Assembly (NCBI RefSeq): GCF_002886045.1 | Contig: NZ_CP025791.1 | Span: 2,371,001-2,435,000 of the forward strand | Source: Flavivirga eckloniae | GTDB lineage: Bacteria > Bacteroidota > Bacteroidia > Flavobacteriales > Flavobacteriaceae | Direction: 5' to 3' | DNA length: 64,000 nucleotides | Shown: piece after piece, positions 27,246 to 36,791 of the stretch | How the letters are laid out: every line of letters begins with the position of its first letter | How positions within the stretch are numbered: the first letter of the stretch is position 1 | The notes under the pieces: model-generated | Seen by the model: only the letters and a program-made list of their open reading frames with translations | Databases searched by the model: none | What the model was told of the DNA's origin: nothing | Made by a program: the position numbers and the translations under genes

Positions 27246-27317
27246 AGAGGTCTCAAAAGTATAATGCAATGTCTTGCTGCGAAAGTAGTATCGGTCCATT
27301 TTAACTTTTGAGCCTCT
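27246..27317. repeat. Short inverted-repeat element
   Basis: AGAGGTCTCAAAAGT (27246-27260) pairs with ACTTTTGAGCCTCT (27304-27317), one base bulged. The ends resemble those of the larger element at 28581-28758 (GAGGTCTAAAAAGT), so it may be a shortened relative. It lies between the two lipoprotein paralogues. Confidence 0.5.
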
Positions 27318-27431
27318 TATTTTTTACTTTTTAGATTCAACCCACATCCAATTCATAAACTTTCACTTTAGCAGGAATAACCATTTCTAAATATTCAAAA
27401 ATTAAAGCCCTCAGAAAAAAATCAAAAAACA

Positions 27432-27463
27432 GGGTAACAAAATAATTGCCCTGTTTATATAAA
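27432..27463 (+). promoter_or_regulatory. GGGTAAC-type candidate ECF promoter, copy 3
   Basis: GGGTAAC (27432-27438) and CTGTTTATATAA (27451-27462) have the same 12-nt spacing as copy 2. The TCGAAGAACAATT downstream resembles that copy too. It lies 31 bp before the start at 27494. Confidence 0.5.
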
Positions 27464-27493
27464 CTCGAAGAACAATTAAAAACCCAATTTATT

Positions 27494-28531
27494 ATGAAAA
27501 TTACAAGACAATTTCACGAATTCTTAAATACTATTAATAACGTGAGCAAAAACTTAAAATCTATTTTAGGAACACTTTTAATGTTAGCTTTAATAGTAAC
27601 AGGATGTTCCAAAGACCACAACGACGATGGTGACGGCGACATTCTAATTCGTCCGACTGCTGAAGAGTTTAACAATTTAAAGGAAGCAGCCTTAGAGAAC
27701 CTGACTCAAACATTTGAAATTGATGCAGACGAAGGAAGTGTAACCCTTACATCTGAAAAAGGCGTACAAATTTTTATTAGTGGTACTTGTTTAACTTTAA
27801 ACGGAAATGACGTAACGGGTGCTGTAAACATTGAATTTGTTGAACTTTTCGACAAAGGTAGCATGCTTACCGCAAACAAGCCAACCATGGGAATTATGCC
27901 TAATGGAGATAGAGCAATGTTAATCTCTGGAGGTGAGTTTTATGTAAATGCCACTCAAGACGGTGTCGATTTAGATATAAACTGTGGGTTTCAAATGCAA
28001 ATCCCTACAGATTTAACGGGAGGAGTCGATAATGATATGACTTTATGGGAAGGCAGAATTGACCAAGACGGAAACCTTGTATGGGGTGAAGTTGACGCTG
28101 CTGTTGCCGGACAAGATGCAGGTGTATTTGGAGAAGGCGATTTCTACTATGGCTTTTTTCAATCATTTGGATGGTCTAACGTAGATCGTTTTTATAGTGA
28201 TCCTCGTCCAAAAACAACCATTCAGGTAGCCGTACCAGAAGGATATGATAACATGAATAGTTCTGTTTATATCTCTTACGACGGAGAAGACACTGGGTTA
28301 GCTCATTTAGATACTTATGATGACCAAACAGGTTTGTTTAGCGAGCACTACGGACTAATCCCTATTGGTTTAGAATGCCATATTATTTTTGCTACAGAAG
28401 ATGGCGATAACTGGAAGTATGCAATCAAATCTGTAACTATTGCCGAAAATGATGTTATAACCTTTACAGAAGATGAAACATCAATTGCTACCGAAGCGCA
28501 ATTAACAACTATTATTAATGGTTTACCGTAA
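27494..28531 (+). CDS. Secreted lipoprotein, paralogue 2 of a tandem pair
   Basis: The product is 345 aa from ATG 27494. The frame is open from 27446, but that start lies inside the promoter-like block, and 27494 aligns with the paralogue. The N-terminus is MKITRQFHEFLNTINNVSK, then a hydrophobic segment and lipobox VTGCSK (Cys at about 39). The body is nearly the same as the gene at 26193 (GVQIFISGTCLTLNGNDVTG; FGWSNVDRFYSDPRPKT). The differences cluster in the linker (VDAAVAGQDAG, where paralogue 1 has VEADEPQGEGR). No function is recognised; a cell-surface role under ECF control is inferred. Confidence 0.8.
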   Translation: MKITRQFHEFLNTINNVSKNLKSILGTLLMLALIVTGCSKDHNDDGDGDILIRPTAEEFNNLKEAALENLTQTFEIDADEGSVTLTSEKGVQIFISGTCLTLNGNDVTGAVNIEFVELFDKGSMLTANKPTMGIMPNGDRAMLISGGEFYVNATQDGVDLDINCGFQMQIPTDLTGGVDNDMTLWEGRIDQDGNLVWGEVDAAVAGQDAGVFGEGDFYYGFFQSFGWSNVDRFYSDPRPKTTIQVAVPEGYDNMNSSVYISYDGEDTGLAHLDTYDDQTGLFSEHYGLIPIGLECHIIFATEDGDNWKYAIKSVTIAENDVITFTEDETSIATEAQLTTIINGLP

Positions 28532-28580
28532 TAAAGATATTATCAATGACCTACTTATATAATAATTAACATGCTTTTTT

Positions 28581-28758
28581 GAGGTCTAAAAAGTGTCATT
28601 CAAAACACCCGCCTACAGGACGGGCAGGTAATGAACCTGCCTGCAGTAGGCTGGGAATCTCTTAAAAACTTAAACACTTTTTTATTAACACATGAGATTT
28701 TTCGACTTTAGCTCGTGCTGAGCCTAGTCTAAACACTCAGGATGACACTTTTAGACCT
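28581..28758. repeat. MITE-like inverted-repeat element (about 180 bp)
   Basis: The ends GAGGTCTAAAAAGTGTCAT (28581-28599) and ATGACACTTTTAGACCT (28741-28757) are inverted copies. The interior holds a second palindrome (CCTGCCTGCAGTAGG region, 28620-28650) and a fragment of the GTGCTGAGCCTAGTC family. No ORF is present. It occupies most of the 311-bp gap after the lipoprotein gene. Confidence 0.65.
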
Positions 28759-28842
28759 ATTTTTCAATATCAACTATTTGTATTATCATCACACCATTTC
28801 AGAGTGATTAAAGATTATTTCTGTTATACAAACAAAAACTAA

Positions 28843-31143
28843 TTATTCTACTAATTCAGATGTGTTTATTTGCTTTTTCGTTCCTGGCATACTTCCAATT
28901 CCTTTAAAAAACGCTCTAACTCCGTTTCTATATTTTACTTTATCAGGAAATTTTTGGCGATACTCATCTTTCTTCAAACCAATTTCATCAAATGGTATAG
29001 CAGGGAATTTTGTTTTATCTTTAAATTGAAAATTCATTTGCTCATAATCCACAAAATCAGATGGAGTAACTTCCTTATAATCTTCAATAACACATTTTTC
29101 TAAGGCTCCCTTTTCTACACGATAATCAAGCATTTTTTGAGATCCGTTACCATAAGAGAAATTATTAACAACCTTTAAGTATATTGGCCAGAACCTACCA
29201 TAAGTTTCAGTATCGCTCATGATTTTATTAAAAGTAGGATGCTTATTAATCCAATGTGGTTTAGCCCAACCATTATCTCCTATCCTTGCCTCAACTCTAC
29301 CAATCATATCTTCTTTAGTTCCGCGTCTATGATGATTTGGGTCTGCTTTGATTTCTTTCGCCATCAACCGTTCTTTTTCTCCCGATACCTGCATTAAATA
29401 AATACCGATATCCCCTTCAAGTAGTACATTATCATAAATTGTATGTCCAGCACCTCCAAATGTGAAAATTCCTTTAGCGGCCGATTTGTAAAAGACATTC
29501 CCAATACACGTTGCACCAGATTGACCATCATCAAGATGTATACCCGAACGGCCTACCTTTCCTGGGCAATGTATTAAGTGGTGGAAAAAATTGTATCGAT
29601 ACACATTGCCATAACCTCCCATATCTGCTCCGGAATAAACAGCTCCTCCATCACCTTCTTCAAAACCAATATTAAAGAATTCGTTTAGCTCAATTAATTG
29701 CTCATTTCCTTTTACAACCAGTGCTTGACCAATTGAATTGTGCACCAGATTGTTTCTAAATACATTTCCGCACCCATTAATTGCAATATTAACTTTTTCG
29801 TGTTTAAATTGTTTTTGATAGATATGGCAATTTTCAATTTTATTATTTGCCGGCGTAATTTCATTTCCATCTGCAATTCCTCCGCCTAATCTTGCATGTA
29901 TATTTAAATCGATTAAATCACACCCAATAACACTATTATTTTTACCTAATATATCTACACCTATAGCTGTGCTATTTGTAATGTCACAACTTGCAACTAA
30001 GTTATTCTCGCCACTTAAAGCATAAACATTTCCGCCACCTACATTCGTTACAGATAAACCAATAATTTGAACATGCTTCGTGTTTTCTAATGCCATAAAT
30101 CCGTTTGCTACAGATAGACTAATTTTAGTGTCTTTAGTCATAGGTTCTGGCGGATAAATGAATAGGCGGTTAGTTAATGGATCGAAATGCCATTCGCCTG
30201 GCGCATCTAGTTCGCAAAGCATTCCAAACACACGAAATTGCTTATCGTTTTTACGCCATGCCCAACCATAACCTAATGCACGAGATAAATGCAAACATTC
30301 ATCTTTGCCACTTGCTGCGTAAATTGGTTGAGAGCTCAATAACCAATTTGCCTCAATAAAACCTGTTAGTTGATTTCGCTTGTTATTCCGTTTTAATTCA
30401 TTTTCCCACTGCACCCATGTTCCGGCCATTTCATTTTCCTTGTTGTCTATTTTTGCACGTGCACCACGAGGTTCTTCTAGACTTCCTTTCCAACCTCTAG
30501 ATTTTCCTTCTTCTAAGTATGGAACATACCCAGCTCTAAGACCGTAATCTTGCTCGCCAACAGGAATTCCAGGTGGAGTAACTTCTGCAGTTACTGTTTT
30601 TTCTACAAAATCTGCATACTCCTCATTAGGAAAAACTGATGGTAGATAGTTCTTCCCATTAAAATTTAAGTTTAACATTAACGACTCGTTAAAACGCTCA
30701 ATCATCGCTTCATTTTTAATTGTTACAGCTACAATTTTATCAATTACTTTTTTTGATAAACGAGCCTTTTCCTTAGCTTTTGTTACTTTTTTAAATTTAT
30801 TTGCATCTACTAAAACACTTCCATCAAAAACTACTTTTCCCCCTTTTGCTGCTTTTATTACTATCGGGCTTGAAGCTGTCCCCTTAAATTCTTCTCCTAA
30901 ACTTATAGGACGTTCAAAACGATAGTGTCCCCCTAAAACCAGGATCGTGATTCTCTCATCGGGCACACCAGATTCTTTAAGTAGTTTTGATGCCATTTTT
31001 ATAGCCGTCTCAAACGATACAGGGTCATCTTTTTTCCCAGTATTTTTTGTACCTCCATTTGGCGAAACATATATTTCTGTGGCATGTCCTATAAGAATTC
31101 CAAACAGCAAAAATGTTTTTAAAATAATTCCTCTAAATTTCAT
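28843..31143 (-). CDS. Secreted right-handed parallel beta-helix protein
   Basis: The 766-aa product has a signal peptide (ends GHA, about residue 21) followed by TEIYVSPNGGTKNTGKKDDP. That last motif is the usual start of pectate-lyase-fold secreted proteins (xxVSPxGxDxxxGtxxxP). Many PbH1-type turns follow (about 360-600), with N and G at repeated positions (NNKIENCHIY, GCGNVFRNNLVHNSIGQALV, GGYGNVYRYNFFHHLI). An Asp-rich cluster GRSGIHLDDGQSG (about residue 545) could be catalytic or metal-binding. Family members include polysaccharide lyases and glycosidases; no PUL partners (SusC/SusD) are adjacent, so substrate and activity are open. Confidence 0.8.
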   Translation of the reverse strand: MKFRGIILKTFLLFGILIGHATEIYVSPNGGTKNTGKKDDPVSFETAIKMASKLLKESGVPDERITILVLGGHYRFERPISLGEEFKGTASSPIVIKAAKGGKVVFDGSVLVDANKFKKVTKAKEKARLSKKVIDKIVAVTIKNEAMIERFNESLMLNLNFNGKNYLPSVFPNEEYADFVEKTVTAEVTPPGIPVGEQDYGLRAGYVPYLEEGKSRGWKGSLEEPRGARAKIDNKENEMAGTWVQWENELKRNNKRNQLTGFIEANWLLSSQPIYAASGKDECLHLSRALGYGWAWRKNDKQFRVFGMLCELDAPGEWHFDPLTNRLFIYPPEPMTKDTKISLSVANGFMALENTKHVQIIGLSVTNVGGGNVYALSGENNLVASCDITNSTAIGVDILGKNNSVIGCDLIDLNIHARLGGGIADGNEITPANNKIENCHIYQKQFKHEKVNIAINGCGNVFRNNLVHNSIGQALVVKGNEQLIELNEFFNIGFEEGDGGAVYSGADMGGYGNVYRYNFFHHLIHCPGKVGRSGIHLDDGQSGATCIGNVFYKSAAKGIFTFGGAGHTIYDNVLLEGDIGIYLMQVSGEKERLMAKEIKADPNHHRRGTKEDMIGRVEARIGDNGWAKPHWINKHPTFNKIMSDTETYGRFWPIYLKVVNNFSYGNGSQKMLDYRVEKGALEKCVIEDYKEVTPSDFVDYEQMNFQFKDKTKFPAIPFDEIGLKKDEYRQKFPDKVKYRNGVRAFFKGIGSMPGTKKQINTSELVE

Positions 31144-31429
31144 TTATAAAATATTTTATTCTTTGTGTTATACTTTGTCATTAAAATTAAAACAAGCGAA
31201 TTAACACCATTACCAACCATCTTAATTATTTATTTGGATTAGTATTATGGTATTTGAAGTTCAAATGTTGAAAAAAAATTCAGAAGAGAGGGTTTTAAAA
31301 AAGCCAAATGAGTGTTAGTTTGTTTCAAGTACACGCTTTTAAGCTTTATTCCTAACACTTTGGAAAGATTCTAATAGATTTACATACTATAAAATTGGTA
31401 ATTAACGTGGATCTTGGATAAGAAAATTT
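31144..31429. other. Gene-free AT-rich region upstream of the beta-helix gene
   Basis: I see no gene, terminator or convincing dyad. The stretch contains the promoter region of the minus-strand beta-helix gene at its left end. Confidence 0.4.
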
Positions 31430-31575
31430 ATGTCAGTTTGAGTGATCCCGATTTTCTTCGGGATCGTATCGAAAACAAGTAAATTTTTGACTAAAAAAAG
31501 CTTCTCGATAGCTCCGCTGAGCGTAGTCGAAGTGCTAAATTCTTCCAGAATTTTACTCGAAGTGACTTCCGAACT
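31430..31575. repeat. Composite interspersed repeat
   Basis: A hairpin GATCCCGA/TCGGGATC (31444-31465) is followed by CTCGATAGCTCCGCTGAG and CGTAGTCGAAGTG (about 31503-31532) and ACTCGAAGTGACTTCC (31555-31570). These pieces recur in other gaps of the window (1691, 49870, 53174). Confidence 0.6.
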
Positions 31576-31592
31576 CTTAAGCAATATTTACG

Positions 31593-31949
31593 TTAATTAA
31601 TTTCCGTGTCCAATATATTTTCGCATCTTATTGAAACATATTTTCCCCAAATATTATGCTCACTACTCGCTACAAGGGCTCCAATCTTTTTCTTTTCCAA
31701 CTCCGCCGTAAATGCTAAATCAAGCTTATCGCAATTCAACGCCCCTGCCCTAATTAGTATTTGATAAAGTATTTACTTATAGGTATTGTTCTTGTAAACG
31801 AAATTATAATCTAACCCCACGACTAATGCATTGTAAATATTCTGGTTAATATAGCTAAACATAACTCCAACAAGTATTGGGGAATCCTTTAAATGTCCTT
31901 CTATTTGTTCATTTTTTAAATAAATCTGAATGAAATCATAGTTAGGATC
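31593..31949 (-). pseudogene. Decayed gene fragment, GNAT-like tail
   Basis: On the minus strand one frame reads DPNYDFIQIYLKNEQIEGH... to ...VVGLDYNFVYKNNTYK, meets TAA at 31773-31775, then continues in the same frame as ILYQILIRAGALNC...LAFTAELEKKKIGA...ENILDTEIN to the stop at 31593. The 5' end is cut off by a stop just upstream. The pattern resembles the C-terminal acetyltransferase-type domain fused to some Bacteroidota PLP-dependent aminotransferases; that family call is from memory and tentative. The reading frame conservation around one stop argues for recent inactivation. Confidence 0.6.
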
Positions 31950-31980
31950 TTAACGAAACTGACAATTTGTAGTGAAATTT

Positions 31981-32018
31981 GGGTAACAAAACTTCCTTCT
32001 ACTGTATCTATATATAAA
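31981..32018 (+). promoter_or_regulatory. GGGTAAC-type candidate ECF promoter, copy 4
   Basis: GGGTAAC (31981-31987) followed by CTGTATCTATATATAA (32002-32017) lies 15 bp before a 33-codon ORF and 190 bp before the PKD/CHAT operon. The spacer is two bases longer than at copies 2 and 3. Confidence 0.35.
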
Positions 32019-32032
32019 CACAAAAAAACACT

Positions 32033-32134
32033 GTGAAAAAAGCAATGTCCATATTAAGTATTGTAATCATCGTATTATTGATGTTAATTGCTAATGTTAT
32101 AATTATAGCATCTAATTTTCATACACGCTCTTAA
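32033..32134 (+). CDS. Predicted 33-aa single-span membrane peptide
   Basis: GTG 32033 (or ATG 32045) opens a frame of 33 (29) codons. It is a basic start KKAM, then about 22 hydrophobic residues (ILSIVIIVLLMLIANVIIIA), then a short polar tail NFHTRS. This has the look of a small membrane protein. It follows the fourth GGGTAAC motif and precedes the CHAT operon by 73 bp. Expression is not proven. Confidence 0.4.
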   Translation: MKKAMSILSIVIIVLLMLIANVIIIASNFHTRS

Positions 32135-32207
32135 GCTAAAATAATAGTAAACAACTATATAGATTACGCTTTTTGTATATTTAAACCCTATTTAACCATA
32201 ATTATTT

Positions 32208-34163
32208 ATGAATAAACTATTCATTTTTATTTGTCTCTTATTTATTTCTGTATACTGTCACTCTCAACATTTGCTTGTAAACGACAGCCTCACAAGAACT
32301 GCGACTATTAAGAGTATTAATAATGGAAACGAAATAATATTCACTCCGGAAACACCAGCCCTAAATCAAATAGCCGGTGCACCAAAAGCATTTTATACAC
32401 ATTTCTGGGAATTTGGCGACGGACATTATAGCACCGAAGAAAAACCAAAACACATATATAAAAACAAAGGCGAGTATGAAGTAAAGCTATGGGTTACTAA
32501 TAATTACGACAACGGTAAGCCTCCAACAACGAGACCTAAAAAAATTGCCGTTAACTCCATTACAACCGACTATAATGATATTGCTTCGATGGACGATAGC
32601 TTTATATTAAAGCGTAACCGCGAGCCACTTCCCGAAGAGGAAATGGTGGTTGTAATGAGCTATAAAAATGAGAAAGAATACGTGACCAATGGTAAAATAT
32701 ATTTGTTTTATAATGAGCTTAAATATAAAGCCGATAATTTTGAATTATTAGAAACCAGAACACATCACAACGAAAAAAGCATTTCTGCCAATAGTTTTGC
32801 ATACACAAATAATATTGACGATGATGGGACTTATCTAGCTTCTGTTAATAACGATATTATTAAATCAAGCGCCATATTACAAGACTCAACAGTAAAGACA
32901 AACCTGCCTTTAACCATATCAGAATCTAAAGCTATCTATAAAGATTGGAGCCTTTTAGAATTCGACAACATGGAACCCAACAAGGAGCGCAACATCTTTT
33001 TCAGTTTAAAAACAACTCCGGAAATGGTTAAAGATACTAGTGCCATCATTTCTGTTAGAGGTGTTTATGTACCAGATAGCAACTACGATAACCATAAAAT
33101 AAAAGATATGGAAATGGAAATCGTTACCTCTCACGATCCAAATAAAATGTCATCGAATGGCAGTATTATGAATTATAGATTGGTTCGTTTTAAAACCTTA
33201 AAATATAAAATCAAATTTCAGAATAATGGTGAAGGTCCTGCTAGAACTATAAGGTTAGAAACCGATATTCCTGAAATGCTGGACAAATCGACTTTAGAGG
33301 TTGTAGACATGTATCCTAAATGCGATATATGCCCCAAACAGGAAGTTTTGTATAGTTGTTTAGATACGACCTATACCAACACTCAGGCTATTTTTACCTT
33401 TAAAAATATTTATTTGCCCGGAAGCGAACAGAAAAACGTAAAAGAATACGATTCCACAAAAGGCTTTGTAAAATACAAGATTAAGTTTGCCAAGGATTTT
33501 CATAAGAAAAAAACCAAAAGTAGGACGGCTATTATTTTTGATAAAAACGAACCTATTATCACAAACTATGCAACAACTCGATTTATACCAGGCATATCTA
33601 TTGGAGCTAAAGTAGGTTACAATTCGTTTAACGATTTAAAAAACTCCGAAAGCTATTTTTTTGGAGCCACACTGTCCCCGTATAAATCATATAGATGGTA
33701 TTGGCAAATAGAATTAATGAATAACCTGCATAACTATGATGCGCAAACCAATATATTAGATGAATTTGTTCAAGGTCCTCAAGGGCTTCGCTTTTTTCAG
33801 CGTACCACCACCGATATCTCTTATGAGAATATCGATTGGGATATTCCGGTCTTAATTCGCTATAATGTCAACAATTACATTGGTTTAGGCGCAGGTTTTC
33901 AAAACACCATATCGTTAAGCGAAAAACAAAGTCAAACCTCTCTTATAGAGCAATTCGAAGGTCAAGAACCCGGTGGTTTTGTTTTTAATACCATTACAGA
34001 TAACACCAGCACAACCAATTCTTTTACTAATTTAAGAACAGGTTTATTATTTGAAGCGACTGCTGGCTTTGCTAGAATTGGTCCAAGTTTAGGGGCGCGT
34101 TATATTATGAATTTTAAAGACAATTTTAATTACTGGCAGTTTTATGCCATTTGGAAATTTTGA
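32208..34163 (+). CDS. PKD-domain outer-membrane beta-barrel protein, first gene of the CHAT operon
   Basis: The 651-aa product has a signal peptide (ends CHSQ, about residue 20), a PKD domain (about 50-112; THFWEFGDGHYSTEEKPKHIYKNKGEYEVKLWV) and a long beta-sandwich middle with TSHDPNKM (about residue 308). A Cys cluster CDICPKQEVLYSC follows (about 365). The last 190 aa begin with FIPGISIGAKVGYNSF and form an eight-strand-like barrel ending in a Phe (YAIWKF), as for outer-membrane proteins. It probably displays the PKD part on the surface or in the periplasm. It starts 27 bp before the CHAT gene. Confidence 0.75.
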   Translation: MNKLFIFICLLFISVYCHSQHLLVNDSLTRTATIKSINNGNEIIFTPETPALNQIAGAPKAFYTHFWEFGDGHYSTEEKPKHIYKNKGEYEVKLWVTNNYDNGKPPTTRPKKIAVNSITTDYNDIASMDDSFILKRNREPLPEEEMVVVMSYKNEKEYVTNGKIYLFYNELKYKADNFELLETRTHHNEKSISANSFAYTNNIDDDGTYLASVNNDIIKSSAILQDSTVKTNLPLTISESKAIYKDWSLLEFDNMEPNKERNIFFSLKTTPEMVKDTSAIISVRGVYVPDSNYDNHKIKDMEMEIVTSHDPNKMSSNGSIMNYRLVRFKTLKYKIKFQNNGEGPARTIRLETDIPEMLDKSTLEVVDMYPKCDICPKQEVLYSCLDTTYTNTQAIFTFKNIYLPGSEQKNVKEYDSTKGFVKYKIKFAKDFHKKKTKSRTAIIFDKNEPIITNYATTRFIPGISIGAKVGYNSFNDLKNSESYFFGATLSPYKSYRWYWQIELMNNLHNYDAQTNILDEFVQGPQGLRFFQRTTTDISYENIDWDIPVLIRYNVNNYIGLGAGFQNTISLSEKQSQTSLIEQFEGQEPGGFVFNTITDNTSTTNSFTNLRTGLLFEATAGFARIGPSLGARYIMNFKDNFNYWQFYAIWKF

Positions 34164-34190
34164 AGCTAACCATATTGGTGGCTCACTCCT

Positions 34191-36791
34191 ATGAAAAAAC
34201 TAAGCTTAATTTTCTTTTTAATTTATGGAACTACTTTTTCTCAAAATTTAGAAGAAGCTATATACGCAGCTGCCGAAACATTTATTAACAACAAAAATAA
34301 TGCATCCCTAAAACTTTTAAGTACGCATGAAGCCCAATTCAAGAAACAGGTAAAAAGTAAGGATGAACAACTAGCTCTTGTTTTTTTGCAATGCCATAAA
34401 GGGTTTTACTTAGAGAAGAACTCGCAATTAAAAGATGCTATAACAACCTTTGAAAATGCCCTGAATCGTTTTAAAACAAACGAACTCTCTAAATTTTCCG
34501 ATTTCGATATTATTGAAAGCTGCTTTATTCCTCTGGGGAATTTATATACTAAAACAGGCGATTATACCAATGCCGAAAATATAATAAAACAATATATCTT
34601 CTTAGCAGAAAAGAGCAACCATACAAAACATCAAGCTAGCGGTATAATTAATCTATCTATTTTATATAAAACCTTAGAGAAGTATGAAACCGTATTAAAA
34701 TTAACCTCTGGTTACCTTAATAAAGAAGACATAAACAGGTATCAAAAACAGAAAGTTGCCCAGTTACGTATAGACAGTCAAATTGCATTAAATAAAATAA
34801 ACAGTGTTAAGGATATTCCTAAAACAATCCACAACAATGCTTACAGCAGGTTTAGAAGTACTTACATCCTTCAATTACAAAACGGCAATTATAAAGAAGC
34901 ATTACAAGCATTTAATAATGCCAAAACGCATATTTCTCAAGACAGCTTGTCCCGAAGAAAACTTGCCAAACTTTACTTAGAAGAAGCTCAACTTTACAAA
35001 CTATTAAACAAATTAAAGGAGACGAAAAACAGTCTTAATTTAGCTCTCAAAACCTTATTACCCAATATTAAACCTACAGAATTCCCCAATAAAAACAGCC
35101 TGTATGCCGAAAATACCTTTATAGATATTTTTGATTTCTACGCCACGCTACAAGAAGATTATAAATCGGCACTTCATTGCTATAACTTAAGCTTTTATGT
35201 ATCGCAATTATTAGAGAGCAACTGGACCTCCCAAGAAAACAAAATATCGAATCAGGCAACCAACAGAATTCGCAGCGAAAAATGTATCGATATTATTTTT
35301 GACGTATACCAAAACACCAAAAACGACACACTTTTATTTACCGCTTTTCAATATGCAGAATTAAACAAATCGGGAGTTTTAAAAGAGAAAGCCACTAAAA
35401 AAACACTCTTAAGCCAATACCCGAATGATAGTTTACTCCTTAAAGAAGCCTATTTACTTAAAGAACAGGAAAAAATAACCAATCGTTTAATAAATGAGCA
35501 ATTAGGCAATTCGCAAGCATCAATAATTACGACCCTAAGCTCAGATTTAAATGCTGTAAGTATTAAACTAAAAACACTTAAGGAAGTTATAACTAAAAAA
35601 TACCCCGAGTTAAATAATACTAATTTCTCGGTTGATGACATACAACATAAACTCATAAAAGATGAAGCCGTCTTGATTGAATACTTTTATGGACAAAAAA
35701 ACATCTATCAATTTATAATAGATGATAACCGTATTAATCTCAATAAGATTAATTTGAACGAAACTACACAAAAATGCATTATAGACTTCATTCATTTATT
35801 TGACGAACCATCCATAATAAATGATAACATAAATACGTTTACCACCCTAGCCCTTACCCTTTACAACACTTTAAACTTTGGAAAAACGGCAGCCTATAAA
35901 AACACAATTATTATTCCAGATGGGTTATTAAATTTTATTCCTTTTGAAGCTTTACTAACAGAGAAAACAAATACAAAGAATTTTTCAAAAATGCCATTCG
36001 TTGTACAGAAGCAACATGTTATTTACAATACAAGTGCAGCGTTTTATATAAAAGACAAAAAAGTAGAAAACAATACCAATAAGCTCCTTGGTTTCTTTCC
36101 TGTATTCGAAAAAACAAAAAACAGTTTAATTTACTCTATCGATGAGGCTAATGCTATAAAAGAAGAAATGCATTCCAACCTTTTTTTAAAGAATAAAGCA
36201 ACCAAAGAAACCTTTATTAAAAATAGTCCAGACTATAGCATTTTACATTTGTCTACCCACGCCAACAGTGGCAACGCTTCAATCTCGGCAAGTATAGCGT
36301 TTTTTAAAGAGACCATGTTTCTAAATGAACTCTATAGCCTTAACTTAAATGCTAACCTTGTTGTACTGAGTGCCTGCGAAACGGGTGTTGGGAAACGGTT
36401 TAAAGGAGAAGGTGCTATGAGTATAGCCAGAGGCTTTCAATACGCCGGTGCACAAAACGTATTATTTTCTTTATGGCAAATAAACGATTTATCCACCTCA
36501 CAAATTATGCAATCCTTTTATAAACATTATAGCGATAATCTGTCTGCTAATATTGCAAATCAACAATCAAAAATAGATTATTTAAAAGACGACTCTATTA
36601 GCAACATAAAAAAATCTCCTTATTACTGGGGAGCATTTGTATATTATGGTCAATTAACACAACCTGCCAACGTTAATAACAGTAAATTAATTTATGGTCT
36701 TATTGGCCTATTAATAGTCTTGATTGTATTATTTTTACTGCTGAGAATAAAAAAACCTTATGGAAAAAACACTACAGGAGTTTCTAAATGA
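34191..36791 (+). CDS. TPR-CHAT domain protein, periplasmic membrane-anchored caspase-like protease
   Basis: The 866-aa product has a signal peptide (ends TFSQN, about residue 19) and TPR-like helical repeats (about 20-400, for example DAITTFENALNRFKTN, EALQAFNNAKTHI). After a coiled linker, the CHAT domain spans about 560-815 with catalytic His690 (HLSTHANSG) and Cys729 (LSACETGVG). A TM near the C-terminus (about 830-852) is followed by a basic tail. The expected topology is protease in the periplasm and tail in the cytoplasm. CHAT proteases are separase/caspase relatives usually controlled by their TPR region. Its substrate may be encoded nearby; the PKD-barrel protein is a candidate. Confidence 0.88.
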   Translation: MKKLSLIFFLIYGTTFSQNLEEAIYAAAETFINNKNNASLKLLSTHEAQFKKQVKSKDEQLALVFLQCHKGFYLEKNSQLKDAITTFENALNRFKTNELSKFSDFDIIESCFIPLGNLYTKTGDYTNAENIIKQYIFLAEKSNHTKHQASGIINLSILYKTLEKYETVLKLTSGYLNKEDINRYQKQKVAQLRIDSQIALNKINSVKDIPKTIHNNAYSRFRSTYILQLQNGNYKEALQAFNNAKTHISQDSLSRRKLAKLYLEEAQLYKLLNKLKETKNSLNLALKTLLPNIKPTEFPNKNSLYAENTFIDIFDFYATLQEDYKSALHCYNLSFYVSQLLESNWTSQENKISNQATNRIRSEKCIDIIFDVYQNTKNDTLLFTAFQYAELNKSGVLKEKATKKTLLSQYPNDSLLLKEAYLLKEQEKITNRLINEQLGNSQASIITTLSSDLNAVSIKLKTLKEVITKKYPELNNTNFSVDDIQHKLIKDEAVLIEYFYGQKNIYQFIIDDNRINLNKINLNETTQKCIIDFIHLFDEPSIINDNINTFTTLALTLYNTLNFGKTAAYKNTIIIPDGLLNFIPFEALLTEKTNTKNFSKMPFVVQKQHVIYNTSAAFYIKDKKVENNTNKLLGFFPVFEKTKNSLIYSIDEANAIKEEMHSNLFLKNKATKETFIKNSPDYSILHLSTHANSGNASISASIAFFKETMFLNELYSLNLNANLVVLSACETGVGKRFKGEGAMSIARGFQYAGAQNVLFSLWQINDLSTSQIMQSFYKHYSDNLSANIANQQSKIDYLKDDSISNIKKSPYYWGAFVYYGQLTQPANVNNSKLIYGLIGLLIVLIVLFLLLRIKKPYGKNTTGVSK

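Noticed and set aside
27446-27493. N-terminal extension of the second lipoprotein paralogue
   Set aside because: It overlaps the promoter-like TATATAA block and has no match in the paralogue; ATG 27494 gives the expected leader and lipobox.
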